Source: Mycobacterium sp.
GTDB taxonomy: Bacteria; Actinomycetota; Actinomycetes; Mycobacteriales; Mycobacteriaceae
DNA length: 64,000 nt
Assembly: GCA_003987775.1 (NCBI GenBank)
Contig: RXJD01000008.1
Location: forward strand, 1-64,000
Direction: 5' to 3'
Shown here piece by piece: positions 47,379 through 56,585 of the stretch (within the stretch, counting starts at the first letter, position 1; the number at the start of each line of letters is the position of its first letter). The notes beneath the pieces were generated by a model. The model was not told where the DNA came from. It did not search any database and saw nothing but the letters and a program-made list of their open reading frames with translations. The position numbers were made by a program, and so were the translations under genes.

Positions 47379-47636
47379 ACCCTGACGGGAGGGTTCAGGC
47401 TGAAGCGGCAAGCGAGGGCAAGCATTGGCAACCGATGTCGGCGGCGGCTGAAAATTGACCCCCTGGCGGCAGCCGGGGTCAGAATTTACGTGCCGCGGAC
47501 AAACCGATACGAGCCAGCCGATCGAGTTGGCGCTCTTGCGGCGGGGGTCGGTTTCAGGTCGTGCCTTATAGCCCTCAGCGTTTTGATGAAGTTCGAGTGT
47601 CATTGACCTGAACCCTAGAGACGTTGATGCTAGTTT

Positions 47637-47746
47637 GGCGTGCGTTGCGTGAGACGTTTGCGCAGACTCTGGGCGCAGCCACCGAGGGGCGGACGCGGTT
47701 TACCGCGGGCGAGGTTCGAGTCCTCGATGCGCCACGGCATCGAGGA
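47637..47746 (+). other. tRNA-like 3' end and hairpin over a ribosome binding site
   Basis: 47710-47734 reads like a T arm (CGAGG-TTCGAGT-CCTCG) followed by an acceptor strand ATGCGCC and A, and GGCGTGC at 47637-47643 could pair with it. The D and anticodon arms do not fold properly, so it is not called a tRNA. Overlapping it, CCTCGATGC (47722-47730) and GCATCGAGG (47737-47745) form a perfect 9-bp hairpin that covers the GAGGAG used by the gene at 47754. The remainder of 47244-47753, apart from the repeat at 47359, shows no gene. Confidence 0.4.
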
Positions 47747-47753
47747 GAACCGT

Positions 47754-49283
47754 ATGCAATTGCAGGTGCAGTGGATCGCCGCCACGTCTGTTCCTGCGCT
47801 TTCCTGGACCGAACCGCGGGTCGGCAGATACTTCGACGTCAAACCCCACCCAGGACTGGTAACCCAATTCGATATTCCAGAACCATATCTGGTTGCGCCG
47901 TACACGTTAAGGCCTTCAGACGGATTCTACCGCCTACTTACCAGGGACTCGAACATCTTTTCGCGGGAAATTACGCGCCTTCCGTCTGATCCGCTGGAAA
48001 TGGGTGCGGGCACTGGAACCATCAACGCGGTTTCTGGCGAGCTATTTCCAGGAGTTTTGCTAACCCGAGTGAAGGCGACTATAGATATAGATGGATCCGA
48101 TGTCGAGAATGGGAATTTTCGTAAGCTATATTCCCTGCGCTCTTCCCGCAGAATACCCGCAGTTGACTATGCCCTGCGGATGGTGAGTTTTCTGGCGCAT
48201 GGTGACCGCAATGCCAATTTTCAAGCCTTTCGATACCCAGAGGCTGCCTTTTTTGGAATCCAGTTCAGATTGGATTTTCCTGCGTTAGACTTTCAGGAGT
48301 CAGTCGCGAAAGACATAGACAAGATAGTCGCGCTTTTGATTGGCACTAACGAACCGCGAACTTTAGGCAAGGACATCGTCGAAAACATCATTGCCGAAAA
48401 TGACGGCATCAATCAAAAGTCACGCGTCGAGTATTTGGTGATAAATCGACAGGGCGCACTATATTTGCTGCCTGCAGAGAAATACCGTGGGCCCCACACG
48501 CGCCGATTCGATCGGACCATGGATCTTGCCTCCTTGGCCATGTTTTCTGCGGCATTCTTTCAGAATTCCGCTCACAGCGGTCACCATCCGGTTTATAACC
48601 AATTTATTGGCGAAAGGCTAAGCCATTGGGTTGAAGCGCCACGGTTGGTGTTCAAATCAAGCGAATCTAACAAATTGACATGGGATGCCCTGTCGCATTC
48701 TCTAGCGCTACAGGACAATCTCGACCGATGGCAAGCACAGCTGGATTCGGATAAGTACCGCCAGTCGATTAATAGATTCAGGTCAGCTCCGCCTGATTGG
48801 TGGCTAGATAGCGAATTTCCCCAACTTCTTGAAATGCAATCTGCGCCTGACCGCACCGGCGTCAAATGCATAAAAGATTCCTCGCTTCGGGAATTTGTAA
48901 TGACTGACCGACTAGAATCGGCTCGATGTCGCGTAGCCGGCAACTACCGAGCATCGGTAGTGATGGCAGGCGTGGCGATTGAAGGTGTCTTGCTCGATAT
49001 AGTGGTCAACTCTTCCACGATGTCGCGGACAAATGCGTTGAAACTGGGCTTTCAAGAGCTTATTGAAGCTGCGTGTCCCGGGTTCCGCGATGACCCACAA
49101 AACACTCGGAGCGCCCAGCGTTATATCGCGCTTAAAACCGCGCAAATTTTAGACAGCGTGTGTAGGAAATGGCGAAATTATGTGCATCCTGGCGTCGCGC
49201 TGCGATCTGGCGACGAAGTAACGAAAGCAGCGGCAGATTATGCCATTGCGGCGCTTGATCTCCTGCTCGAAGAATTAACCTGA
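47754..49283 (+). CDS. Island protein of unknown function with possible C-terminal HEPN-like domain
   Basis: 509 residues from ATG 47754, chosen because GAGGAG precedes it; the frame is open further upstream. Composition is less GC-rich than the chromosome. The first 380 residues match nothing I recognise. The last 150 are helical: YRASVVMAGVAIEGVLLDIV, then LDSVCRKWRNYVHPG, in which R-x6-H (and RNYVH) recalls the catalytic motif of HEPN RNases and DUF4145-type proteins. As a lone gene in a defence island it may be an uncharacterised anti-phage effector; this is inference. Confidence 0.7.
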   Translation: MQLQVQWIAATSVPALSWTEPRVGRYFDVKPHPGLVTQFDIPEPYLVAPYTLRPSDGFYRLLTRDSNIFSREITRLPSDPLEMGAGTGTINAVSGELFPGVLLTRVKATIDIDGSDVENGNFRKLYSLRSSRRIPAVDYALRMVSFLAHGDRNANFQAFRYPEAAFFGIQFRLDFPALDFQESVAKDIDKIVALLIGTNEPRTLGKDIVENIIAENDGINQKSRVEYLVINRQGALYLLPAEKYRGPHTRRFDRTMDLASLAMFSAAFFQNSAHSGHHPVYNQFIGERLSHWVEAPRLVFKSSESNKLTWDALSHSLALQDNLDRWQAQLDSDKYRQSINRFRSAPPDWWLDSEFPQLLEMQSAPDRTGVKCIKDSSLREFVMTDRLESARCRVAGNYRASVVMAGVAIEGVLLDIVVNSSTMSRTNALKLGFQELIEAACPGFRDDPQNTRSAQRYIALKTAQILDSVCRKWRNYVHPGVALRSGDEVTKAAADYAIAALDLLLEELT

Positions 49284-49429
49284 CAGCAGGCAGCTTGGAT
49301 CCGCTCTGAATTGCTAGCTCACCTGCCCGGAACCTTACAATACGGTTCTTGCTGCCCATTCAAAGGTCGATGCGCCTGGAAGTTGAAAATCGCATCCGGT
49401 AGCACGATCATGCTGTGCGCATTAGCGGG

Positions 49430-50923
49430 TCAGGTCGAGGCAGCGTCTCCGTTCGCAGCGGCTTCGAGGGCGGCCGCGACGGCCTCGAACTCCGCAAGTG
49501 CGGCGGTGAGGTCTTCGACGATCTCTCTGGCGATGATCTCGGGCGCTGGGAGGTTATCGGCGTCGTCGAGCGACTCGTCACGCAGCCAGGTGATGTCGAG
49601 GTTGACCTTGTCGCGCGCGATGAGTTCCTCGTAGGTGAACGATTTCCATCTCTCCGACTCGACGCGTTCGTCACGGGGCTTTCCGCTGAGATAGAAGTCG
49701 ACGAACTCGTCGAGGTGGTGGCGACGCAACGGGTTCTGCTTGAGAGTGAAGTGCTGGTTGGTGCGCAGGTCGTAGACCCAGAGCTTCGTAGTCCACGGCT
49801 GCTCGGAAGCCGGCTTCCTGTCGAAGAAGAGGACGTTGGCCTTCACCCCTTGGGCGTAGAAGATGCCGGTGGGCAAGCGCAGGATCGTATGTAAGTCGAA
49901 GTCGGCCAACAACTTTCGTCGCAACGTCTCGCCCGCGCCACCCTCGAAGAGGACGTTATCTGGAAGGACGACGGCAGCCCGGCCGTTGATGTCGAGAATG
50001 GTCATAATGTGCTGCACGAAATTGAGCTGCTTGTTGCTGGTCGTGACGACGAAGTCCTGCCGTTCGATCTCGATGTCCTCGCGCACCTCCCGACCATCGG
50101 CACCGACCATCGTCAACGACGACTTGCGGCCGAACGGCGGGTTGGTCAGCACTACCGACCAGCGTCGACCCGGGTCAGAGATGAGTGCGTCACGAACCTC
50201 GATCAGTGAGTCGCCGTCAGCGGTTCCGATGCCATGGAGCAGCAGGTTCATCGCAGCCAGTCGCGCTGTTCCGTCGACGAGTTCGTATCCGGTGACGAAA
50301 TCATCGCGCAGGTGTTTGCGTTTCGTCGGGGTGAGGTTCTCGGCCCCTTGCACGGCGTGTTCACGTGCGACGAGGAGGAAGCCACCAGTACCACAGGCCG
50401 GATCGACGACCTCGTCGGCAGGTGTGGGATCGATGACGTCGACGATCGCCCGGATGAGGTCACGGGGGGTGAAGTATTGGCCGGCGCCCGACCCCTTGTC
50501 TGAGGCGCCCTTGGAGAGCAGCGCCTCGTACGCGTCGCCTTTGAGATCTGTGCCCGAAGCGGACCAGTTCTCTTTGTCGATCAAATCCACGATGAGGCGT
50601 TTGAGTTTCGCCGGGTCCTGAATTCTGTTCTGCGCCTTGCGGAAAATCGTGCCAAGGGTGCCCGGCTGTTGCGCTAATCCGACGAGGATCTTCGTGTACT
50701 GGACTTCGAGGTCGGTTCCTTCGGCGTCAAGCAGCTTCTGCCATGAGTATTCGTCGGGAACGATCTGCTGCGGGTTGAGCTTTCTGGTCGCCCGCTCGTG
50801 TGCCATCTTCAGGAACAACAGGTACGTGAGTTGTTCGGTGTACTCGATGACACCAACACCGTCATCGCGCAGCACATTGCAGTACGCCCAGAGTTTGTCG
50901 ACCAGGCGCCGAGAATCAGACAC
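49430..50923 (-). CDS. hsdM: Type I restriction-modification system methyltransferase subunit
   Basis: 497 residues. N-terminal HsdM_N helices (LWAYCNVLRDDGVGVIEYTEQLTYLLFL) and an N6-adenine methylase domain with the SAM motif DPACGTGG at 174-181 and catalytic NPPF at 261-264. With HsdS it methylates the recognition site; with HsdR it forms the restriction complex. The start is GTG 50923 with AGAAGGG upstream. It is the last gene of hsdR-hsdS-x-vapC-hsdM, 18 bp after the vapC stop. Having the methylase last and behind a toxin gene is unusual. Confidence 0.92.
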   Translation of the reverse strand: MSDSRRLVDKLWAYCNVLRDDGVGVIEYTEQLTYLLFLKMAHERATRKLNPQQIVPDEYSWQKLLDAEGTDLEVQYTKILVGLAQQPGTLGTIFRKAQNRIQDPAKLKRLIVDLIDKENWSASGTDLKGDAYEALLSKGASDKGSGAGQYFTPRDLIRAIVDVIDPTPADEVVDPACGTGGFLLVAREHAVQGAENLTPTKRKHLRDDFVTGYELVDGTARLAAMNLLLHGIGTADGDSLIEVRDALISDPGRRWSVVLTNPPFGRKSSLTMVGADGREVREDIEIERQDFVVTTSNKQLNFVQHIMTILDINGRAAVVLPDNVLFEGGAGETLRRKLLADFDLHTILRLPTGIFYAQGVKANVLFFDRKPASEQPWTTKLWVYDLRTNQHFTLKQNPLRRHHLDEFVDFYLSGKPRDERVESERWKSFTYEELIARDKVNLDITWLRDESLDDADNLPAPEIIAREIVEDLTAALAEFEAVAAALEAAANGDAAST

Positions 50924-50941
50924 AGTGGTTTGCCCTTCTGA

Positions 50942-51364
50942 TCAGCTATGCACGACGAGGTTCGGCGCGCCCTGGTAGATCGCGTCTCCGGCCAACAGAT
51001 CAAGCCGCTTGGCGATGGCACAGGCTGCCACCCATCGATCGCCGGTGTGCTCTCTGGCCTGCAAGCCATGGCCGAGCCTGCGGCACTCGGCAGCCAGCTC
51101 TGCATACGCGTCAACCACTTCGTTGTCAGGACGAATCGTTGGCGTACGGTCAAGAATCTCGATCGTTTCGGCCATCCGTCGACCACCCCACTGGGCGCTT
51201 CGCGCGCCCGCAAGCACCTCAGCTCTGGTCTGAAATGAAATGAGCACACGCCGTCCGGTCAGGTATTCGCGCCAACCAGCGACACGCGAATCACTGTTAG
51301 CGCGGCGTAGGTACATCAGGCTGAAGACGTCGGTATCGACCACCGTCGCCGCTACCTGATTCAC
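50942..51364 (-). CDS. PIN-domain protein, VapC-like toxin
   Basis: 140 residues. Acidic residues of the PIN fold are seen in VVDTDVFS (residue 10-12), TRAEVLAG (Glu), HTGDRWVAACAI (Asp) and LLAGDAIY (Asp), so the RNase centre looks complete. VapC toxins cleave tRNA or rRNA. No classical small VapB is adjacent; the 285-residue gene upstream overlaps its start by 4 bp and would have to be the antidote or another partner. It sits inside the hsd operon between hsdS and hsdM. Confidence 0.82.
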   Translation of the reverse strand: MNQVAATVVDTDVFSLMYLRRANSDSRVAGWREYLTGRRVLISFQTRAEVLAGARSAQWGGRRMAETIEILDRTPTIRPDNEVVDAYAELAAECRRLGHGLQAREHTGDRWVAACAIAKRLDLLAGDAIYQGAPNLVVHS

Positions 51365-52218
51365 GAACGCGCCGCCTCAAGAAACGCCCGGAATTCGTCG
51401 TCAGTAAGGTCGAGTCCGCCGTCGATGTCTGGCCCGGGGGCGCCGGCCAGGATCTCGTCAAGGGGCGTGACGCCGCGCTCCATATGCTCGGCCGCCGGAT
51501 CGTCAACCCGCGAAATGCTGGCATTGTCTAGCACGACGAGCCGACCCGATTCATGCAGCACCGCATCACCACGAGCAATCACCCACTGACCAACGAGTTG
51601 CGCTGCGGTGGTATCGCTTTGGACATGCTTGAGGTCCACGGTTTGATCGACGTCGTCGCGGACACGAAACTCGTGGGACCGTAGATCAACTTTCTCCAGT
51701 CGGCCGGTGGCTGTCATGATGCCTCCCAGGTGAACGCGTATGGGCGTCCACGTTTCGACGTGCACCGCCGACGAGACAATCCGCACGTCAGGCCGAGAAG
51801 GCGAGCCCAGGACTACGGTGGGCGCCGCGGCTTGAATGGCGTTTACCAACTTGCCGGCACTCTCCGCTATGCGATCGGTAGCCCAATCGGGGCGACGGTC
51901 CTCGCCCATAGCCTGCACAATTTCCCAGAGGCGTTCGTCCGCCACAGCTTGTTCGGGCAAGTCGACGTCGAGTTTGTCGGTCGGCCCCTTGCTGAATCGG
52001 AGGAGAGTGCTTCCGGGTTCAACTGCATGGAGCCGCAGTTGCGAGAGTTCCTCCATGAACTGCCTCGTGCGGCCGGGCCCGGGCGTATTGATCACGTCGC
52101 GGCTGATTCGAGTCGTCAATTCCTGCAGGGCAGTCGCGAGGGCCGCTAGGTCCCTGACCGCAATCTCGCCGCTGGGAGCGGGAGTGTCAACGAGACGGAG
52201 CTCAATCTCCTTGATAAT
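51361..52218 (-). CDS. Unknown protein coupled to vapC, possible large antitoxin
   Basis: 285 residues if translation begins at the rare ATT codon 52216-52218, which lies eight bases after a perfect AAGGAGG (complement of 52227-52233); the frame is open and protein-like from there (IIKEIELRLVDTPAPSGEIA). The first common start codon is TTG 52119, which would give 252 residues but has no ribosome binding site. The middle is strand-rich (WTPIRVHLGGIMTATGRLEKV), and the end, LDLTDDEFRAFLEAARS, is acidic as in antitoxin tails. It overlaps vapC by 4 bp. No family recognised. Confidence 0.6.
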   Translation of the reverse strand: MIKEIELRLVDTPAPSGEIAVRDLAALATALQELTTRISRDVINTPGPGRTRQFMEELSQLRLHAVEPGSTLLRFSKGPTDKLDVDLPEQAVADERLWEIVQAMGEDRRPDWATDRIAESAGKLVNAIQAAAPTVVLGSPSRPDVRIVSSAVHVETWTPIRVHLGGIMTATGRLEKVDLRSHEFRVRDDVDQTVDLKHVQSDTTAAQLVGQWVIARGDAVLHESGRLVVLDNASISRVDDPAAEHMERGVTPLDEILAGAPGPDIDGGLDLTDDEFRAFLEAARS

Positions 52219-52386
52219 CGCAGCTACCTCCTTAGTCCATGCTCCAGCGAGTCGTCACCACGGTAGAGCGCAGATGGCCCCGCTCAATTGTGCCCTCACC
52301 AGCGGAGAACGCTCGTACTGATGATCCCACCTACCTCCGACACGGCATGAAACTGGCAACGCCGAATAGCTCGATCTGGTTGCCAG

Positions 52387-53634
52387 TCATGTGTCGATTT
52401 TCTCGTCTGCCAGCGAGAAATCGAACTTCGCGGCGGTCAGACGAGCGGAGAAGGCTGCGCCGAGAAGAGATCGGCGAAGCGCATCACTTGCGTCGATCTG
52501 TCGGCGCACGGTCGCACGAAGCCGCTCAACCTGCCCCATCAACTCACGGCACGCGGCAGCGGCGGCCCGCTGGACGTCTGGTGAAGGTAATTGGATCGGC
52601 AGGGTGGCCAGACGTTGACGCCCGAGGTGATTAATACCCACCCCACGCGTTTCCGGGCGAAACCGACCCGCCCGGGCTTCAGCGAGCAAGTAGATCTGCA
52701 CAAAATCCGGGTCGACTTCACGGCAGCGCACCCTCAGCAATGTGTTCTGAAAGCAGACATTGGGAGGTTCGCCTCGATATACAGCCGACTTGCCAACTTC
52801 AGCGGCGCTCCCGGATGCCTCTGCCAAGAGGATGTCGCCGGCTTGCAAACGGTATATCCCCTCTTCTGAGCTACTGAATTGCATCTCTTTCACATCATCA
52901 AGGCGCAGCCTGTTCCAATCGACGTTTGCCGCTCGCAAATAGGGACGCATTCGGTCACCTGTGTGATTTTTTGGTGACCGCTGCCGGCCGAGGCGGACTT
53001 CCGCCACCGATTGAAGTTGGACGGTACTGGCCCCGTTCAGGCCATGTGTGGCACGCCAAAGACTGGCAGTGAGGAGCGCCTCGCTTCGAGTCAATGCCGT
53101 GCCCAAGCCTTTCATTGCGACGTCGAGGCGGGAGAGGTGGTCTTCGAGGAGTTCGACGATGCGGCCTTGCTCATCCAGAGTTGGCACAGGCGTCGGCCAC
53201 ATTGCCAACCGAGCCCGCCCAAGATGGTGGATACCGACGCCTCGTGAATGCTCGACAAATCGGCCGACGAGAGCCTGATACCGGAAGTAGTGCAACAGAA
53301 ACCTGGGCTCGTGCTCGCGCGGGCGTACACGGATCAACGTGTTCTGAAAGGCGCAGTCGGCTATCTCGCCGGACCAAATCGCTGGCTTGCCAACCTCACT
53401 CGGGCTCCCGGAGGCCTCACTTAGAACGATGTCTCCAGGTTCGAGGCGGTACGTGGCCAGTTCCTCGTCGGTGAAATTCATCGACTTGACATCGTTAAGG
53501 CTGAGTCCAGACCAGGTCACGTTCGCAGCGCGTAGGTATGGCCGCATCGAGTCGCCGTGGTGGTGCTTAGGCGCTCGCTGCCGACCAAGCCGTACCTCCG
53601 CGACTTCGGATAGCGGGCGGACGGGCCACTTCAC
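52387..53634 (-). CDS. hsdS: Type I restriction specificity subunit with two homologous recognition domains
   Basis: 415 residues. Two target recognition domains (about 10-155 and 209-354) are clearly repeats of each other: both contain VAEVRLGRQR, MRPYLRAANV, YRLxxGDIxLxEASGS, FQNTLxRVR and GVGIxHLGRxRLA. Each is followed by a helical conserved region (about 156-205 and 355-400) that spaces the half-sites. HsdS picks the DNA sequence for methylation and cleavage. Since related domains read related half-sites, the site should be near-symmetric. GTG 53634 overlaps the hsdR stop by 4 bp. Confidence 0.9.
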   Translation of the reverse strand: MKWPVRPLSEVAEVRLGRQRAPKHHHGDSMRPYLRAANVTWSGLSLNDVKSMNFTDEELATYRLEPGDIVLSEASGSPSEVGKPAIWSGEIADCAFQNTLIRVRPREHEPRFLLHYFRYQALVGRFVEHSRGVGIHHLGRARLAMWPTPVPTLDEQGRIVELLEDHLSRLDVAMKGLGTALTRSEALLTASLWRATHGLNGASTVQLQSVAEVRLGRQRSPKNHTGDRMRPYLRAANVDWNRLRLDDVKEMQFSSSEEGIYRLQAGDILLAEASGSAAEVGKSAVYRGEPPNVCFQNTLLRVRCREVDPDFVQIYLLAEARAGRFRPETRGVGINHLGRQRLATLPIQLPSPDVQRAAAAACRELMGQVERLRATVRRQIDASDALRRSLLGAAFSARLTAAKFDFSLADEKIDT

Positions 53635-56354
53635 GCGGTCAGCTCCGCGTTAAGCTGCTCGACGAGATCTCCGGCCCTGTCCCCCAAATCCCGCAACGCC
53701 CCATCGGTCCCACCCCGTTCGATGAAGGGCGCGTCGTCAAGGTCTTGCACCCGGATCCCAGCCGAGTTGGCGATCACCGACACCATCCGGTCCAGCCACC
53801 AGCGCTCGGTGTCGTTGAACACCACACCCGCCTGCTCCTGCTGCACCAACCACGCCGCGTATTTCTCCCGCACCCGCTCACCGTAAGGAACGAGTTCATC
53901 GTCGACGCCGATGGTGTACCGGATCAGTGGAACGAGATCGGTGAGGGTGTGCGTGGCACAGTTCCGCACCTTGGGCGCGTCGATCGCGGCGTAGGCGTTC
54001 CAGATGATGTCGGGAGTCCAGTTGTGCGGTGGCCGAGCGATGCGGGCAGCGAGCCCCTGGATATAGGCGAAGTCGATTCGATGCTCACCGGCCTCATACG
54101 CAACCTGAATCGCGGTGATTTCATCGCGATGCTCATCAAGGTAGGCCCGCCACGACTCCACGATCGATCGGGCGCGATCCGTGTTGACCACTCCCCCGGC
54201 TTCGACGAGTTCGTCACTACTGACCTCGTCGATGACCCGATCGTGGGCGGCGCGAAGTTCGAGTATGCGGTTGCGCAGCTCGGGGTTGGCCGCGATCGGC
54301 TCGATGGCCCGCTCGATCGCGTCGGCCGATCCAGTAGACGGATCAACAGCGTCCACGAGCGCCCTGACGATGTCGCGGACAGGTTGGCCGGCGACCTCGT
54401 CGAGTTCCTGCCGTTCCTCATCGGTAAGCGCAAGTTCGAGTTTCGCCAGCCGTGACGCCAGAGTTGCCGCTTCGTCCTCGGTAAGCGTGAGGGCGGCAGC
54501 CTTGTCCAGGAGCTTCTTGAGGCTGACCGACTTCTGCCGATTCAGCGGTGGCTCTACGAAGGGGTGCTCGGTCACGCCGATCGCATCGACAATGACGAAC
54601 CGGGTCTTGTTTTCCGCGTCGGGCGTCACCGCCTGGAAGTCGGCCGAAGTGATCGTGCGCGCGCCACGGCCCTTCATCTGCTCGAAGTACTGGGCGGAGC
54701 GCACATCACGCATAAAGAACACGCACTCCAGCGGTTTGACGTCGGTTCCGGTGGCGATCATGTCGACGGTCACCGCGATACGCAGCGACGGGCTCGTCCG
54801 CAAAGCCTGGAGCTGTTCTTTGGCGTTGCGGACGTTGTACGTGATCTTTGCCGCGAAATCGTTGCCCTTGCCGAACACCTTGCGGACCTGGGTGACGATC
54901 TCCTCCGCGTGGTTGTCGTCCTTGGCGAAGATTAAAGTCTTTGGCACGGTGGAGCGTCCCGGGAAGATCTCGGTGAAGAGCCGATCGCGGAAAGTCTCTA
55001 GAACAGTGCGGATCTGGTCGGTGGCGGTCACCGCGCGGTCAAGGAGCGCAGCACCATAATCCAAATCCTCGTCGAGGATTTCGAGTCTCTGTTCCCGGGT
55101 GCGGCGATCGACTTTCGGCACGATCGTCCCGGCTTCGATCCGAGAACCCTCTTCGCTGATCTGGGTGCGGATGCGGTAGATGTCGAAGTCCACGTTCACG
55201 CCGTCCGCGACTGACTCAGGATAGGTGTATTCGGAGACGAGATTCTGACGGAAGAACCCGAAGGTCTGCTTACCCGGTGTAGCAGTCAATCCGATGACGT
55301 GAGCGTCGAAATACTCAAGGACGCCGCGCCAGACCCCGTAGATACTTCGGTGGGCCTCGTCGACGATGACCAGATCAAACGTTTCCGGCGGAAATGCCTC
55401 GCTGTACGACACGGTGACCGGGACATCCGGGGTGAAGTCATCGAGGTTGGGGTCGTCGGCGTCGCTGACTTCACCGTCATTGAGGAACTTGTAGACCCTC
55501 TGGATCGTCGAGATCACGATCTTGCTCGACCCGAGTAGCCCAGCGCTGGACAGCTTGGTCACGTTGTACAGCTCGGTGAAGCGACGACCGTCGTCTGGTG
55601 TGCGGTAATTCTGGAACTCCGCCAGCGTCTGATCGGCCAGGTTGTTGCGGTCGACCAGGAATAGAATCCTGTTGAAGCCACCGTATTTCAGCAGCCGGTA
55701 CGACTCGGTGACCGCGGTGTACGTCTTGCCGGCCCCAGTCGCCATCTGCACCAATGATCGGTCGAAGTGCTGATCGGCAAGGCTCTTCTCGACTCCATTG
55801 ATAGCTTCGACCTGCGCTGGGCGCAGCGGGTCGGCATCCAGGGGCGGGAGATTTCGAACCTTGGCGCGCCACGTCGGGCGCTCCGGCGCGGCATCGGCAT
55901 CACGCAGAATGCGAGCCAACGTTGCCGGCTTGGGAAAGTTGAAGATGAGACGCGCCCGCGGCTCGGGATCGAACCCGTTGGTGAAGTGTGTTTCCACCCC
56001 CGATGCCTCGAAAGCGAACGGCAGCCGGTCGTCCTGGGTCTTGGCGGCGAGGCGCACATCGGCCGGAAGCCCGTCGGCGTACATGGCCGACTGCCACTCA
56101 ACGCCTGACAGGGGCGTACCCATTGGTTTGGCCTCGATGACACCGACCACGGCCTTGTCCACGTACAGCAAGTAGTCGACCCGGCCGTGCCCGGGCTTCA
56201 TCACGACCTCCCGCACAGCGATGCCCTGTCCCGCGAACAGGTTGAGATCCTTTTTGTCCTGGACCTTCCAGCCTGCCTGAGTCAGTTGCTGGTCGATACG
56301 CACACGCGCACGCGTCTCCGCGGGGAGAAGGCTGGCACCATCCTCATCACTCAT
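53631..56354 (-). CDS. hsdR: Type I restriction enzyme, R subunit (EcoEI-like)
   Basis: 907 residues. The N-terminal PD-(D/E)xK nuclease has Asp60 (GRVDYLL), Glu74 and Lys76 (VIEAK). The SF2 translocase has Walker A MATGAGKT at 204-211, DEAH at 332-335, TATPG and a helicase C part with ATGTDVKPLECVFFMR and QMKGRGAR. The C-terminal helical EcoEI_R_C region completes it. It cuts unmethylated DNA after ATP-driven translocation. First gene of the operon, with its promoter in the 231-bp gap 56355-56585. Confidence 0.93.
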   Translation of the reverse strand: MSDEDGASLLPAETRARVRIDQQLTQAGWKVQDKKDLNLFAGQGIAVREVVMKPGHGRVDYLLYVDKAVVGVIEAKPMGTPLSGVEWQSAMYADGLPADVRLAAKTQDDRLPFAFEASGVETHFTNGFDPEPRARLIFNFPKPATLARILRDADAAPERPTWRAKVRNLPPLDADPLRPAQVEAINGVEKSLADQHFDRSLVQMATGAGKTYTAVTESYRLLKYGGFNRILFLVDRNNLADQTLAEFQNYRTPDDGRRFTELYNVTKLSSAGLLGSSKIVISTIQRVYKFLNDGEVSDADDPNLDDFTPDVPVTVSYSEAFPPETFDLVIVDEAHRSIYGVWRGVLEYFDAHVIGLTATPGKQTFGFFRQNLVSEYTYPESVADGVNVDFDIYRIRTQISEEGSRIEAGTIVPKVDRRTREQRLEILDEDLDYGAALLDRAVTATDQIRTVLETFRDRLFTEIFPGRSTVPKTLIFAKDDNHAEEIVTQVRKVFGKGNDFAAKITYNVRNAKEQLQALRTSPSLRIAVTVDMIATGTDVKPLECVFFMRDVRSAQYFEQMKGRGARTITSADFQAVTPDAENKTRFVIVDAIGVTEHPFVEPPLNRQKSVSLKKLLDKAAALTLTEDEAATLASRLAKLELALTDEERQELDEVAGQPVRDIVRALVDAVDPSTGSADAIERAIEPIAANPELRNRILELRAAHDRVIDEVSSDELVEAGGVVNTDRARSIVESWRAYLDEHRDEITAIQVAYEAGEHRIDFAYIQGLAARIARPPHNWTPDIIWNAYAAIDAPKVRNCATHTLTDLVPLIRYTIGVDDELVPYGERVREKYAAWLVQQEQAGVVFNDTERWWLDRMVSVIANSAGIRVQDLDDAPFIERGGTDGALRDLGDRAGDLVEQLNAELTA

Positions 56355-56585
56355 GGCGTGACAAACGTTACCGATACCGCTTCAAACTTTGCCGGTCATT
56401 CATCGGCTGTATGTTCTCCCTCGATTACGGCGACCTGCCAGCGGCAAGCACAGTTGGCCCTTCCATGCTTAGGCCACCCTAACTTCACTGCCTCTCGGAA
56501 CATCACACCTCTTGCACTCAGGTCACGAAACGATAACGCAATTTCGTCCGTATCTAACTGGTAAGGCATCTCTTACCATCATTTC

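Noticed and set aside
47130..47606. 158-residue plus-strand open frame across the left attachment site
   Set aside because: It spans the chromosome-island junction and the tRNA fragment, has no ribosome binding site and no protein-like pattern.
47637..47734. Full tRNA gene at the start of the island
   Set aside because: Only the T arm and part of an acceptor stem fit; no proper D arm or anticodon arm, and the length of 98 nt is too great.
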